Shown one piece after another: positions 8,637-17,255 of a stretch of DNA of 64,000 nucleotides. Below the pieces are notes generated by a model. It was not told where the DNA came from. It worked only from the letters and a program-made list of their open reading frames with translations, and did not search any database. The stretch comes from JBBATK01 sp044228685 (lineage in GTDB: Bacteria; Bacteroidota; Ignavibacteria; Kapaibacteriales; NICIL-2), in assembly GCA_044228685.1 (NCBI GenBank), contig JBGAUL010000012.1, positions 1 through 64,000 of the forward strand. Direction: 5' to 3'. Both the position numbers and the translations under genes were made by a program. How positions within the stretch are numbered: position 1 is the stretch's first letter; the number at the start of each line of letters is the position of its first letter.

Positions 8637-9680
8637 ATGTCAAAAGCAGCAGAAACACTCTGGGACATAGCATGGAAGCGCCTTCGGAAGAACCGCGGTG
8701 CTGTCCTCGCAATGTGGTACATCATTTTCCTCGTCGTCGTCGCTGTCTTTGCTCCATTTATCGCACCAATGGATCCCAATACTCAGGTCTTGGAGTATCC
8801 TTCAAAACCCGCCGGTTTTCACGGATCGGTTCTGCTGAAGAAAAATCCTGTGCATGTTGAACAACCCTATCTCATCGCTGTAGAGTCTTTTGCTCGTCGA
8901 GGCGATAGCGTTGAATATACCGATCCAATGCAGCGAACCTTCGTGGTTCCTTCGAGCGCAATGTTTGGTCAGAGTGAATCAGAATGGTATCGCAAGCCGC
9001 TGTATGTTTTAGGCACCGATCAGTTTGGTCGAGATATCTTATCACGCATCATCTACGGTTCTCGCATTGCACTGCTCGTAGCGTTGATCAGCGAGACTAT
9101 CTCGATCGCTATCGGTATTCTTCTTGGAGCACTTGCCGGCTACTTCCGTGGCTGGGTCGACGACCTCATTATGTGGATCACAAACGTGGTAGCATCGTTT
9201 CCAACGGTGCTGTTGGTTATTGCCTTCAGTGTAGTATTGGGAAGCGGTGTATGGCAAACCTTTGTAGCAATCGGTTTGACGGGATGGGTAGACTTAACTC
9301 GTGTGGTTCGCGGACAAATGTTTTCGCTGCGTGAGATGGAGTTTATCGAAGCAACCCGAGCTTTTGGCTTTGGTACTTTTCGAACGATCTTTCGTCACCT
9401 CTTGCCGAATGCCTTAGGTCCCATCACGGTTCTCGCTACAGCAGGTTTTGCCAGTGCAGTGACTCTGGAAGCGAGCCTGAGCTTTATTGGCCTCGGTGTC
9501 CAGCCTCCGACCGCTTCATGGGGTCGCATGATTTTCGATGGACGTGGCTTCTTGTATGTTGGCCAGTCTCTGGAACTCATCATGTACACCTGTATTGCAC
9601 TTGGTTTAACCGTCTACGCTTTCAACCTCTTTGGTGATGGTCTCCGCGATGCCATCGATCCAAAGACATCCCAACGATAA
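8637..9680 (+). CDS. Oligo/dipeptide-type ABC transporter permease (OppC/DppC family)
   Basis: This is an inner-membrane permease subunit of a peptide or nickel class ABC importer. I chose the ATG at 8637 (MSKAAETLWDIAWKRL), giving 347 residues; an upstream in-frame start at 8568 would add 23 residues without hydrophobic or family character. TM1 lies at about 22-42. Next comes a long periplasmic loop (about 45-125), larger than in typical OppC, then the family motif LGTDQFGRDILSRIIYG. Four more membrane segments and the EAA loop (EATRAFGFGTFRTIFRHLLPN cut short here) follow. No partner permease, binding protein or ATPase gene is next to it, which is unusual for this family. The substrate cannot be deduced. 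Confidence 0.9.
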   Translation: MSKAAETLWDIAWKRLRKNRGAVLAMWYIIFLVVVAVFAPFIAPMDPNTQVLEYPSKPAGFHGSVLLKKNPVHVEQPYLIAVESFARRGDSVEYTDPMQRTFVVPSSAMFGQSESEWYRKPLYVLGTDQFGRDILSRIIYGSRIALLVALISETISIAIGILLGALAGYFRGWVDDLIMWITNVVASFPTVLLVIAFSVVLGSGVWQTFVAIGLTGWVDLTRVVRGQMFSLREMEFIEATRAFGFGTFRTIFRHLLPNALGPITVLATAGFASAVTLEASLSFIGLGVQPPTASWGRMIFDGRGFLYVGQSLELIMYTCIALGLTVYAFNLFGDGLRDAIDPKTSQR

Positions 9681-9811
9681 TCCGCTCCCGAGTAGCCCGC
9701 GCCATCAACTGCGGCACTCTCTTTGATACAATTCTAGACACAAAAATTCGTCCTCAGCATATTGTAGACCTCACTGTGGGTCTAGACTGACAGATTTTCA
9801 AAGGGCATGTC

Positions 9812-10213
9812 ATGGACTTTCTATCTACTACCGTCCTTGTCGTAGACGATGATGAACGAGCTCGATCCCATTTTCGGGATATTATCGAGTCCGATCTCAA
9901 AGCGCGCTACCGCGAAGCCGCAGATCCAAGAGTTGTCATTGATATGATTAAGAAGATCGCACCGGCTCTTATCATTCTGGATACGCACTTGCCGTACATC
10001 GATGGACTCAGTCTTCTAAATATGATCCGTTCTGCACCTGAAACCAAAGATATTCCGGTTATGGCGACTTCAGACAATGCCGATGAAACCTTGGTCCACC
10101 TCATGGTAGAACGAGGAATTGCGGATTTCATCGTCAAGCCCTTTAATCGAGACAACGTACGCCAGCGAATTGTAAGTGTACTGCAAAACGCTCAGAAACA
10201 AAGCCAATCCTGA
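9812..10213 (+). CDS. Single-domain response regulator (CheY-like)
   Basis: The 133-residue protein is a lone receiver domain. It has the acidic pocket VVDDD (11-15), the phosphorylation site Asp in LIILDTHLP (about 51), the switch Thr/Ser in MATSDN, and the conserved Lys in VKPFN near the end. There is no output domain, so it acts through protein contacts or as a phosphorelay intermediate. AAGGG lies nine bases before the ATG. No kinase gene is adjacent; the nearest histidine kinase in the window is at 43.7 kb. A hairpin TAGACC/GGTCTA (9765-9784) precedes the gene. Confidence 0.92.
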   Translation: MDFLSTTVLVVDDDERARSHFRDIIESDLKARYREAADPRVVIDMIKKIAPALIILDTHLPYIDGLSLLNMIRSAPETKDIPVMATSDNADETLVHLMVERGIADFIVKPFNRDNVRQRIVSVLQNAQKQSQS

Positions 10214-10300
10214 AAAAACACCGACGACAAAGCACTGCTCCCGGACGGTCAAACGCCCTGTACTTTGTAGCTTTGTGGTCTTAATTGAACGAGAATCACC

Positions 10301-11005
10301 ATGGAAGACAAGCAAAAACCACTTCGTACTGCAGCCAGCAAGGTCAAGGACATATACAATACCTACTTGCGCTCCGACGAGAAAGCAGAAGCTCCTGTTG
10401 ACGAGGAAGTCGTTGCAGCCACAACCAAGACCGACATCAATGCCGTTCACGTGCATCATGAACACGGCGATTCGTCAGGCGATGCATCGGCTGAAAACGC
10501 TTCAAACGAGTCAGCTCAAGCTCTGGAATCAATGCAACAAGCTTTGACCAAGGCAGAAAAAGAGCGCGATGACCTTAGAGATCAATTGCTTCGCAAGGTT
10601 GCGGAGTTTGAGAATTTCAGAAAGCGAACCGAACGTGAGCGCGATCAGTTGGCTTTGACGGTGAGTGAGCGCGTTTTTGCACGCATGGTAGAAGTATTGG
10701 ATGATCTTCAGGCCGCAATTGAAGCTGGACGTAAGAGCGATGATTATGCTTCAATGCTCAACGGCATTGAAATGATCTACACGAAGGCTCAGCGTCTTTA
10801 CGAAGAACATGGTGTTAAGCCACTTGTGGCAGAAGCAAACACACCGTTTAATGTTGATGTGCACGAGGCTCTGATGCACATACCGCATCCTGAGATTCCG
10901 GAAGGACAAATCGTGCAGCAAATTCAACGAGGATATACGCTTCACGATAAAGTGATTCGTCATGCAAAGGTGGTTACGTCGGCCGGTGGAGAGTCCACTA
11001 ACTAA
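10301..11005 (+). CDS. grpE: Nucleotide exchange factor GrpE
   Basis: GrpE releases ADP from DnaK and so drives the Hsp70 folding cycle in the cytoplasm. The 234-residue protein has an acidic, low-complexity N-terminal part (1-75), a long coiled coil (about 75-135, KERDDLRDQLLRKVAEFENF) and the beta-domain near the end (VDVHEALMHIPHPEIPEGQI). It is longer than E. coli GrpE (about 200), mainly in the N-terminal extension. dnaJ follows after 57 bases. I see no hrcA gene and no CIRCE repeat upstream. Confidence 0.96.
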   Translation: MEDKQKPLRTAASKVKDIYNTYLRSDEKAEAPVDEEVVAATTKTDINAVHVHHEHGDSSGDASAENASNESAQALESMQQALTKAEKERDDLRDQLLRKVAEFENFRKRTERERDQLALTVSERVFARMVEVLDDLQAAIEAGRKSDDYASMLNGIEMIYTKAQRLYEEHGVKPLVAEANTPFNVDVHEALMHIPHPEIPEGQIVQQIQRGYTLHDKVIRHAKVVTSAGGESTN

Positions 11006-11062
11006 GCCGCAGATGTGTTCGACAATCATTTGACCAATTGACAAAGCAACGACAGAAATCTT

Positions 11063-12244
11063 ATGAGTAAACGGGATTATTACGAAGTACTTGGAGTCTC
11101 TAAAACTGCTACAGTTGAGGAGATCAAATCGTCATATCGCAAGCTTGCTATGAAGTATCACCCTGATCGCAACGAGGGTGACAAAGAAGCGGAAGAGCGA
11201 TTCAAGGAAGCCTCCGAGGCTTATGAAATTTTGAGCGATGAGACGAAGCGAGCTCGTTATGATCAGTATGGTCATCAAGGTTTGCGGGGCGGACAGGACT
11301 TCCATCAGTACAACAATATCAACGACATCTTCTCGCAATTCGGCGACATCTTCGGTGGAGGCGGTGCAGGTTCAATTTTTGAAGAATTTTTCGGCGGTGG
11401 TGGTGGACGTCGAGGCGGCGGGGCGCGTCGCAGTGCGGGTCAACCGGGCACAGATCTCAAAGTGCGACTCCCACTCACCTTGGAAGAAATTGCAACCGGA
11501 GTTGAAAAGACGATTAAAATCAAACGTCAACGCGAGTGCGACACGTGTAAAGGAAGCGGTGCTAAAGCCGGCTCCGGTCAAAGCGTGTGTCCAACCTGCC
11601 AAGGTCAGGGAGAGATTCGTCAAGTATCCCGATCTATGTTTGGTCAGTTCGTAAACATCAGCACTTGTAGCAATTGCGGTGGCTCCGGTCAGGTCATCAA
11701 GGATCACTGCGAAACCTGTAAGGGTGAAGGTCGCGTTAACGGCGAGACAACTATCAAAGTCAATGTGCCTGCCGGCGTAAGCGAAGGCAACTACATTCCG
11801 ATTCGAGGCAAGGGAAATGCAGGACGTCGTGGAGGTCAAGCAGGTGACGTGATCGTTGTCATCCAAGAACTCTCGCACCAACATTTCCGTCGTGACGGCG
11901 ATGATATCATTTACGATCTAACAATATCATTCCCAGACGCAGCGATGGGTGGGGAAGTCACAGTACCAACTCTGACCGGCACCTCAGCAATCTCGATCCA
12001 AGCAGGTACTCAACCAGGTACCGTATTGAAGATGCGCGACAAGGGTATTCCTCATCTCAATGCCCATGGCAAAGGTGATCAGCTTATACATGTGAACATC
12101 TACGTTCCTTCAAAGCTGTCCGCACGAGAGAAGGAACTTTTGAAAGAATTGTCTGCTTCTGAAAATGTTGCGCCGAAGAAGTCGAAGAAGAATTCAAAAG
12201 ACGGTAGCTTCTTTGGCAAAGTCAAAGACGCGTTTTCATCCTAA
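11063..12244 (+). CDS. dnaJ: Chaperone protein DnaJ (Hsp40)
   Basis: DnaJ is the co-chaperone that delivers substrates to DnaK and stimulates its ATPase. The 393-residue protein has the full type I layout. The J domain (1-70) carries HPD at 33-35. A Gly/Phe-rich linker (about 78-135) includes a very Gly-rich and Arg-rich stretch. The zinc domain has four CxxCxGxG repeats (CDTCKGSG, CPTCQGQG, CSNCGGSG, CETCKGEG). The C-terminal substrate-binding domains follow, then a Lys/Ser-rich tail. It is in an operon with grpE; dnaK is not in the window. Confidence 0.97.
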   Translation: MSKRDYYEVLGVSKTATVEEIKSSYRKLAMKYHPDRNEGDKEAEERFKEASEAYEILSDETKRARYDQYGHQGLRGGQDFHQYNNINDIFSQFGDIFGGGGAGSIFEEFFGGGGGRRGGGARRSAGQPGTDLKVRLPLTLEEIATGVEKTIKIKRQRECDTCKGSGAKAGSGQSVCPTCQGQGEIRQVSRSMFGQFVNISTCSNCGGSGQVIKDHCETCKGEGRVNGETTIKVNVPAGVSEGNYIPIRGKGNAGRRGGQAGDVIVVIQELSHQHFRRDGDDIIYDLTISFPDAAMGGEVTVPTLTGTSAISIQAGTQPGTVLKMRDKGIPHLNAHGKGDQLIHVNIYVPSKLSAREKELLKELSASENVAPKKSKKNSKDGSFFGKVKDAFSS

Positions 12245-12270
12245 GCAACGTCGCTTAGGTTTAAAAAATC

Positions 12271-12313
12271 AAATGGGTGTATCGCCGGCTTGCGATACAC
12301 CCATTGTTGTTTA
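12271..12313. terminator. Bidirectional terminator between dnaJ and hslO
   Basis: A perfect 13-bp stem ATGGGTGTATCGC (12273-12285) pairs with GCGATACACCCAT (12292-12304). It has T-rich sequence on its right and an A-rich run on its left, so it can serve both convergent genes. Confidence 0.9.
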
Positions 12314-12335
12314 TGCTGTCATCTAATAATCAGCT

Positions 12336-13238
12336 CTAGTTTCGTTGAGCTTGCAATTGCTCAATGAGTCCGTCAAAGTCTTCGTCGCTGAGTTGGTAGT
12401 GATTGTTGCAGTATTGACACACCAGTTCACGTTGTCCTTCGGAGCGCATCGCTTGCAATTCTCCAAGGCCAAGCGTGAGCAAGATCGACTTGAAGCGATC
12501 CAACGAGCATCGACAGAAGAAATCAACCGGCGTCTTGTTGATGATTTCTGTTTCCGATGGCATGATTTGTCGAAGAATCTCATCAGGCTGATAGCCTTTT
12601 GCTGCAAGCTCAGCCAGTGAGCCAAGTTCGATAATACTGTTTTGCACTTTCATTATCTCAGCTTCTCCGGCATCGGGCATGGCTTGAATGATGATTCCTG
12701 CCGAGTGGAATACTTCGCCACTTTCGCTCATGTCTACGTCTAAGCGGACGGCTGAAGGAATCTGTTCACTTTGGGTGAGGTAAGACGCAAGATCGGTCGT
12801 CACGTTTGCCTTTTGCAAAGCTACAACACCGGAGACCGGCTCGAACTTCCCGTAGAGCACGCGCGTTACTCGCAGCAAGCCAATGCCGAGCGGAGTATCG
12901 GTGTTTTCCGGCGTGGAATTGTGTTCGACATATCCGCGAACCTCGCCGAGTTGTAGCGCTTCGGCGAAAATCTTCTTCACAACACCGTTGCCCATGAGTT
13001 CTATAATGATGCGTTCTTCACCTTTGAGAAAGGAAGCCATGAGAGAAGCAGCAGCGAGAGTACGTGACAAGAGTAAGCCGCTCAAAGCATCGAGCTGATG
13101 ACGGCGCATTGCTTCACGGGCAGTGTTGGTATTGATGATTGCAGCCGCTCGGAATTTTCCGTCCGTCGTGATCGCGCGAGCCGACCGGTCGCGCTGCATA
13201 TACATCTTTTTAAGTTCGTTGGTATCCATTGGCGACAT
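12336..13238 (-). CDS. hslO: Redox-regulated chaperone Hsp33
   Basis: Hsp33 is a cytoplasmic holdase switched on by oxidative unfolding. The 300-residue protein has the N-terminal chaperone core and the C-terminal redox switch. The four zinc-binding cysteines are C242 and C244 (FFCRCSLDRF) and C274 and C277 (VCQYC), giving the expected CxC...CxxC pattern. Start codons at residue 1 or residue 4 (MDTNELKK) are both possible. It is divergent from the secreted peptidase gene, with about 53 bases between the starts, and convergent with dnaJ, so two stress chaperones meet at one terminator. Confidence 0.96.
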   Translation of the reverse strand: MSPMDTNELKKMYMQRDRSARAITTDGKFRAAAIINTNTAREAMRRHQLDALSGLLLSRTLAAASLMASFLKGEERIIIELMGNGVVKKIFAEALQLGEVRGYVEHNSTPENTDTPLGIGLLRVTRVLYGKFEPVSGVVALQKANVTTDLASYLTQSEQIPSAVRLDVDMSESGEVFHSAGIIIQAMPDAGEAEIMKVQNSIIELGSLAELAAKGYQPDEILRQIMPSETEIINKTPVDFFCRCSLDRFKSILLTLGLGELQAMRSEGQRELVCQYCNNHYQLSDEDFDGLIEQLQAQRN

Positions 13239-13291
13239 TCTTAAATATTTTGCAGAAAATACGCAGGCGGATTCACTTGCCCACGATTCAC

Positions 13292-13897
13292 ATGAAGACT
13301 TCCAGATTTAGCACTGTATTGCTGGCATGCAGCCTTGTGTTTTTTGGGCCAAGCCAATCACAGTCAGGAAAAGACGAAGAAAAGGTCTACACATTGGCTA
13401 CTGCACTTGAAGGAAGCGCTGCCCCCAAAGAAGTCCGCGACAGCATGAGACTTGTTGAACTGCGCTACTGGGGCTTTGACAATCGTGAGCACCAGGGACA
13501 GCTCGTCGTAAATATGACTTTAGCCGATGACGTTCGACTCATATTCCATGACCTTGACAGCCTACATTTTCCAATACGCTCGATTGTGCCGATCGTCGCC
13601 TATGACTGGTCAGACGACGCCTCCATTGCCAAAAACAACACCTCGTGTTTCAACTACCGTCGCGTGAACGGCACTTCTCATTTGTCAATGCACGCTTTCG
13701 GTCGGGCTATAGATCTCAATCCCTATCTCAACCCTTGGATTGGAGAATCAAGAGCATCTCCAAGACCATACAATACCAAGGTGGCAGGGACGATTGCTGA
13801 GGGAAGCGAGGTTGTAAAAGCATTTACAAAACGCGGTTGGACCTGGGGCGGATCGTGGGCACGTTCCAAAGATTACCAGCATTTCGAAAAACGCTAA
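13292..13897 (+). CDS. Secreted M15-family peptidoglycan peptidase (M15_4 / VanY-like)
   Basis: This is probably a zinc peptidase that cuts peptidoglycan stem peptides in the periplasm. I start at ATG 13292 (MKTSRFSTVLLACSLVFFGP), which gives a signal peptide; the earlier in-frame ATG at 13229 would put about 20 charged residues in front of it. In the 201-residue form the SxHxxGxAxD motif is SMHAFGRAID, with zinc ligands H134 and D141, and the third ligand is H197 in DYQHFE. The GWTWGGSW stretch is typical of the M15_4 group of L-alanyl-D-glutamate type peptidases. The exact bond cut is not known. A structured, gene-free stretch with a terminator follows. Confidence 0.88.
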   Translation: MKTSRFSTVLLACSLVFFGPSQSQSGKDEEKVYTLATALEGSAAPKEVRDSMRLVELRYWGFDNREHQGQLVVNMTLADDVRLIFHDLDSLHFPIRSIVPIVAYDWSDDASIAKNNTSCFNYRRVNGTSHLSMHAFGRAIDLNPYLNPWIGESRASPRPYNTKVAGTIAEGSEVVKAFTKRGWTWGGSWARSKDYQHFEKR

Positions 13898-14268
13898 TCT
13901 GGATATTAAAATCCCAAAACACTTCAGTAAAGAAGCGAGTCGGACGGTGGAAAATTTATTTGAAACAACTGTCAAATGAAATTGTTAATCAGGCGTCTTA
14001 GACACCAGAAGATTAGTCAAGCAAGGCAGTCCTAATCCGGCTTCTTGAATGTGTCTCGAGCACATGTCTTGACATCTCAATAAAGGAAATGATGCTGTCT
14101 ACGACAGCCGGGGCAATCGGGGACGAACTTCACCAGGTATCACTATCAACGATTGCACTGTAGCTCTCTTCGGAGAGATTCTCGAGGGGTACTCCCGATC
14201 CGTCAGGATACTCACCTTTTACCACCACCACGACAAGCCATTCACTGTTGAATGGCTTTCGTTTTTTG
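13898..14268 (+). ncRNA. Candidate structured RNA or long structured 3' UTR
   Basis: This gene-free stretch holds several hairpins in a row and ends in a good plus-strand terminator. They are: a nested stem closed by TAATC/GATTA with GTC/GAC inside (about 13986-14015); ATGTG/CACAT (14049-14065); ATGTC/GACAT (14064-14075, exclusive with the previous one); GCTGTC-TAC-GACAGC (about 14093-14107); CTCTC-TTCG-GAGAG (14164-14177), a stem with a UUCG tetraloop; and the terminator stem (14235-14258). I do not recognise a known family: it lacks tmRNA, RNase P, SRP or common riboswitch signatures. It could be an independent small RNA or the 3' untranslated part of the M15 peptidase mRNA. Confidence 0.4.
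14235..14268 (+). terminator. Rho-independent terminator (plus strand)
   Basis: A 10-bp perfect stem AAGCCATTCA/TGAATGGCTT with a CTGT loop is followed by TCGTTTTTTG. The T-run lies only on the plus-strand side. The nearest upstream plus-strand gene ends 337 bases earlier. Confidence 0.8.
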
Positions 14269-14310
14269 TGCTGATGAGTAACGAAGTGAGCTGCTAGCGC
14301 GGTGCATAGT

Positions 14311-14865
14311 TTAAGTCTGAGGGACCCGAGCTTGCTGAACGTAGGAGTAGACTTGAAGCAGAAGCCAAGCAATAATAGTTCCTTCAATTGCACCTCCGAC
14401 GACATCAAGCGGATAATGGACACCGACGTAGACACGGGAAAATGCAACAGCGCTTGCGCCGCTATACCATAACCAACGATAGCGTTTAAGGAATGCACTG
14501 AGTACGAATGCTGCTGCGAAATTATTGGTAGCATGAGTCGAGGGAAAAGAACGTCCGCCGCCATCAGGTGTAACAACCCTAGCATTGGCAAGTGCATGAC
14601 TTGGTCGTTCTCGTCCAACCATTTCTTTAACAACTCGACTATTAAACACATCACTCAATCCGACAGTGAAGAGTGTGATAAGCACGCACCAGCGAAGAGC
14701 TGCCGGACCCTTCCACAACATCCATCCAAAGCCGAGGATGTAAACCGGCAACCACCACTTAACATTGCTCAAGACTGGCATTAACACATCGAAGATCACG
14801 TTCGCACAACTTTGATTAATGAAGTTGAAGACTGAGGTGTCGAGCTGAAGTAGAGTTTCGAGCAT
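14311..14865 (-). CDS. PAP2-family membrane phosphatase
   Basis: This is a small membrane enzyme that removes phosphate from a lipid phosphate, such as undecaprenyl diphosphate, phosphatidic acid or a PGP-type lipid. The three catalytic motifs are all present: KEMVGRERP (KxxxxxxRP), PSTH (PSxH) and SRVYVGVHYPLD (SRxxxxxHxxxD). Five to six hydrophobic helices are visible in about 184 residues. I prefer the ATG at 14865 (MLETLLQLDTSVFNFINQ), which matches how these proteins usually begin; an in-frame ATG at 14907 would add 14 residues. It is divergent from anmK. A role in recycling the cell-wall lipid carrier is plausible but not shown. Confidence 0.9.
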   Translation of the reverse strand: MLETLLQLDTSVFNFINQSCANVIFDVLMPVLSNVKWWLPVYILGFGWMLWKGPAALRWCVLITLFTVGLSDVFNSRVVKEMVGRERPSHALANARVVTPDGGGRSFPSTHATNNFAAAFVLSAFLKRYRWLWYSGASAVAFSRVYVGVHYPLDVVGGAIEGTIIAWLLLQVYSYVQQARVPQT

Positions 14866-14975
14866 GAATACATATGATGAGTTTGCAGGACAAATGGCCT
14901 CGCACATAACAGAGTTCAGTGCTTGAGTTTGTCCTGTATTTTAGAGCAGACGAACATAGGTCTTGAACGAGTCTC

Positions 14976-16166
14976 ATGCAATTCCTCATAACCAAAGCAA
15001 CAGCCGAACAACCTTTGCGCATCGCAGGCTTGATGAGTGGTACATCGATGGACGCCATCGACTGCGCATTGGCTGAGTATTGGTGGGAAGGGGAGCAGTG
15101 TCGGATGAATATCCTCGGTGGTGCTTCGAGTCAAATTCGAAATGACGAGCGCGAGTTCTTCCTCCGTTGCATTGAGCAGCCTCAATCCATGTCAGTCTTC
15201 TCCGACCTTGGTGTGTACTGGGCCTTGCGCAATGCTGAGGCAGTAAAAGCTGCTTGCCTGCAGAGTGCGTTGTTGCTTGAGACAATTGATGCGGTCGGCG
15301 TGCATGGTCAGACCCTCTGGCATTCACCGAATTCGCATCCATTCTTAGACAGAGATTGCGCTTCCACATTACAGATCATGTCATTGCCAACACTGGCTGA
15401 ACAAGTGCAGTGTGTTTGTGTCGGTGATTTTCGCATGGCTGATGTGGCAGCCGGCGGACAAGGGGCACCGCTTGTGGCACAGTTTGACTGGGAGTTTTTG
15501 CGCGACGCTGAACGAGATGTGGCAGCGTTAAATATCGGCGGGATGTCAAACCTCACTTTGATTCCGAAAGATGCAAATCACGATGACATTCGTGCATTCG
15601 ATTGTGGACCGGGCAATGTGTGGATTGATGCTGCGATGAATCACTACTTCAACGCTCCGTACGACGATGGAGGTCGCAAAGCTGCAGAAGGTAAGCTTGT
15701 TGAGACATTGCTTAGTACGCTGCAGGCACTCGAATTTGTTCACCAAGCACCGCCGAAATCCACTGGACGAGAACAGTTTTCACTTAGCGCATTTCAAGAG
15801 TTGGTTGTTAAGTCTTTTGTTCAATGTCCGGCAGTTGATGTGCTGCACACGCTTACACGCTTCACTGCCTGGTGTATCGCCGAGCATGTCAGACGATACT
15901 TCAAATCCGATGCGCGGTTAGTAATTGCCGGTGGAGGAGTGAAAAACGGCCTGATGATGCGAATGCTTCAAGAAGAGCTTCCGGAGGCTGAGTTATGCAG
16001 TTCGGAACAGCTTGGAATTCCTTCGCAGTGGAAAGAAGCACTTTGTTTTGGATATTTAGCATTCCGGACTCTGAGTGGAAAAGCATCGAATATTCCATCA
16101 GTCAGTGGAGCTCGAAATCGTCGAATATTGGGTCAAATAGCGCCATTTTTCCCCTTTGAGACTTGA
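14976..16166 (+). CDS. anmK: Anhydro-N-acetylmuramic acid kinase AnmK
   Basis: AnmK phosphorylates and hydrolyses 1,6-anhydro-MurNAc to MurNAc-6-phosphate in peptidoglycan recycling. The 396-residue protein has the family start GLMSGTSMDAIDCAL (about 18-32), the VHGQTLWHSP segment, GDFRMADVAAGGQGAPL, and NIGGMSNLT. It also has the GPGNVWIDAAM stretch with the catalytic Asp region and an ASKHA-type sugar-kinase fold near the C-terminus (VIAGGGVKNGLMM). The length is normal. It lies near a PAP2 phosphatase and a peptidoglycan peptidase, which fits a cell-wall turnover neighbourhood. A weak stem GCGGC/GCCGC (16211-16230) follows the gene. Confidence 0.96.
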   Translation: MQFLITKATAEQPLRIAGLMSGTSMDAIDCALAEYWWEGEQCRMNILGGASSQIRNDEREFFLRCIEQPQSMSVFSDLGVYWALRNAEAVKAACLQSALLLETIDAVGVHGQTLWHSPNSHPFLDRDCASTLQIMSLPTLAEQVQCVCVGDFRMADVAAGGQGAPLVAQFDWEFLRDAERDVAALNIGGMSNLTLIPKDANHDDIRAFDCGPGNVWIDAAMNHYFNAPYDDGGRKAAEGKLVETLLSTLQALEFVHQAPPKSTGREQFSLSAFQELVVKSFVQCPAVDVLHTLTRFTAWCIAEHVRRYFKSDARLVIAGGGVKNGLMMRMLQEELPEAELCSSEQLGIPSQWKEALCFGYLAFRTLSGKASNIPSVSGARNRRILGQIAPFFPFET

Positions 16167-16319
16167 AGTTGCCCTTCCTATAGATCTTGAATTGGGCTGA
16201 AAATCATCAGCGGCTTCACTGACTGCCGCAAATATTTTCCTCCCAACATTATGATAAGTCCCTTCCGCTCCCTAAATTTGCAGTCCCCAAAAAAATTACT
16301 CATTTAAGACAGGCTTCGT

Positions 16320-16769
16320 GTGAAAACGTCAGGAGACTTTACAAAGTCAGCGCGCAAAGAGGATGTACAACAGAAGTGGTGGATCGTTGATGCCAACGGT
16401 CAGACGCTTGGTCGTATTGCCTCACAGGTAGCAGCATTGCTGCGTGGAAAGCACAAACCATCATTCACATCACATGTGGACTGTGGCGATTACGTTATTG
16501 TTTTGAACGCTGATAAAGTTGCTCTCAAGGGCAAGCGCGAAGAACAAAAGGAGTACTTCCACCACACAGGATATCCGGGTGGAGAACGTTATCGTTCCTT
16601 CAAGCAGCTTATTCAGACCAAGCCCGAAGAAGTTATCGAGCTGGCAGTGAAGGGTATGCTCCCGAAGAATTCCTTGGGTAAGAAAGTTGGAATGAAGCTA
16701 AAAGTTTTCCGAGGCGATGAGCATAATCATGCTGCACAGAAGCCCGAAGTCTATCAATTGAAGTACTAA
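16320..16769 (+). CDS. rplM: 50S ribosomal protein L13
   Basis: L13 is an early assembly protein of the large ribosomal subunit. The 149-residue protein starts with GTG (16320); no better start lies nearby and the family core WWIVDANGQTLGRIASQVA begins at residue 20. RGKHKPSF, DCGDYVIVLNADKV and HHTGYPGG are typical L13 segments. It leads the rplM-rpsI pair, with 10 bases before rpsI. The 150 bases upstream should hold the promoter of the ribosomal operon (TATGAT at 16251 is a possible -10 box without a clear -35). Confidence 0.97.
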   Translation: MKTSGDFTKSARKEDVQQKWWIVDANGQTLGRIASQVAALLRGKHKPSFTSHVDCGDYVIVLNADKVALKGKREEQKEYFHHTGYPGGERYRSFKQLIQTKPEEVIELAVKGMLPKNSLGKKVGMKLKVFRGDEHNHAAQKPEVYQLKY

Positions 16770-16779
16770 TAAGCTGACT

Positions 16780-17169
16780 ATGAATAAAGCATTTCAGGGT
16801 ACCGGTCGTCGTAAAACAGCAGTTGCGCGTATTCGCATTCTTCCTGGTAACGGAGCTGTTGTTGTCAACAAGCGTCCACTCGAAGAATATTTTCCGGTGA
16901 TCACTACACGTCAGGAAGCACTACGTCCAATCGCCGAAACCAAATCAGAAGGCAAGTTTGACATTTTCGTCAACGTCCATGGTGGCGGCAAATCAGGTCA
17001 AGCCGGTGCGGTTAGCCTTGGTATTGCACGTGCACTTCTTGAATTTGATGAGACTTTGCGTCCGGTTCTCCGTCAAGCATCGCTCTTGACCCGTGACCCA
17101 CGTATGGTTGAGCGTAAGAAGTACGGTCAGAAGAAGGCTCGTAAGCGTTTCCAATTCTCGAAGCGTTAA
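16780..17169 (+). CDS. rpsI: 30S ribosomal protein S9
   Basis: S9 is a small-subunit protein whose C-terminal tail reaches the P-site tRNA. The 129-residue protein shows GTGRRKTAVARIRI near the start, HGGGKSGQAGA in the middle and the basic end KKARKRFQFSKR with the usual terminal Lys-Arg. It is coupled with rplM, as in most bacteria. Confidence 0.98.
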   Translation: MNKAFQGTGRRKTAVARIRILPGNGAVVVNKRPLEEYFPVITTRQEALRPIAETKSEGKFDIFVNVHGGGKSGQAGAVSLGIARALLEFDETLRPVLRQASLLTRDPRMVERKKYGQKKARKRFQFSKR

Positions 17170-17255
17170 TCCAAGTCGACAGTTTTATCTCAGCATGCTC
17201 CGGCTGCCTGCAGTGTGTCTCTTTATGAGATGGTCAGGAAGAACGGGCGGAGCAG

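Noticed and set aside
10214..10300. CIRCE repeat or HrcA site before grpE
   Set aside because: I looked for the inverted repeat and did not find it.
12336..12625. Second open frame on the same strand over hslO
   Set aside because: It is an overlapping shadow; the Hsp33 frame has all four zinc cysteines.
14130..14654. A minus-strand open frame across the PAP2 end and the structured stretch
   Set aside because: Most of it is a shadow of the PAP2 gene. Its tail (for example LSEESYSAIVDSDTW) looks protein-like but has no start codon of its own.
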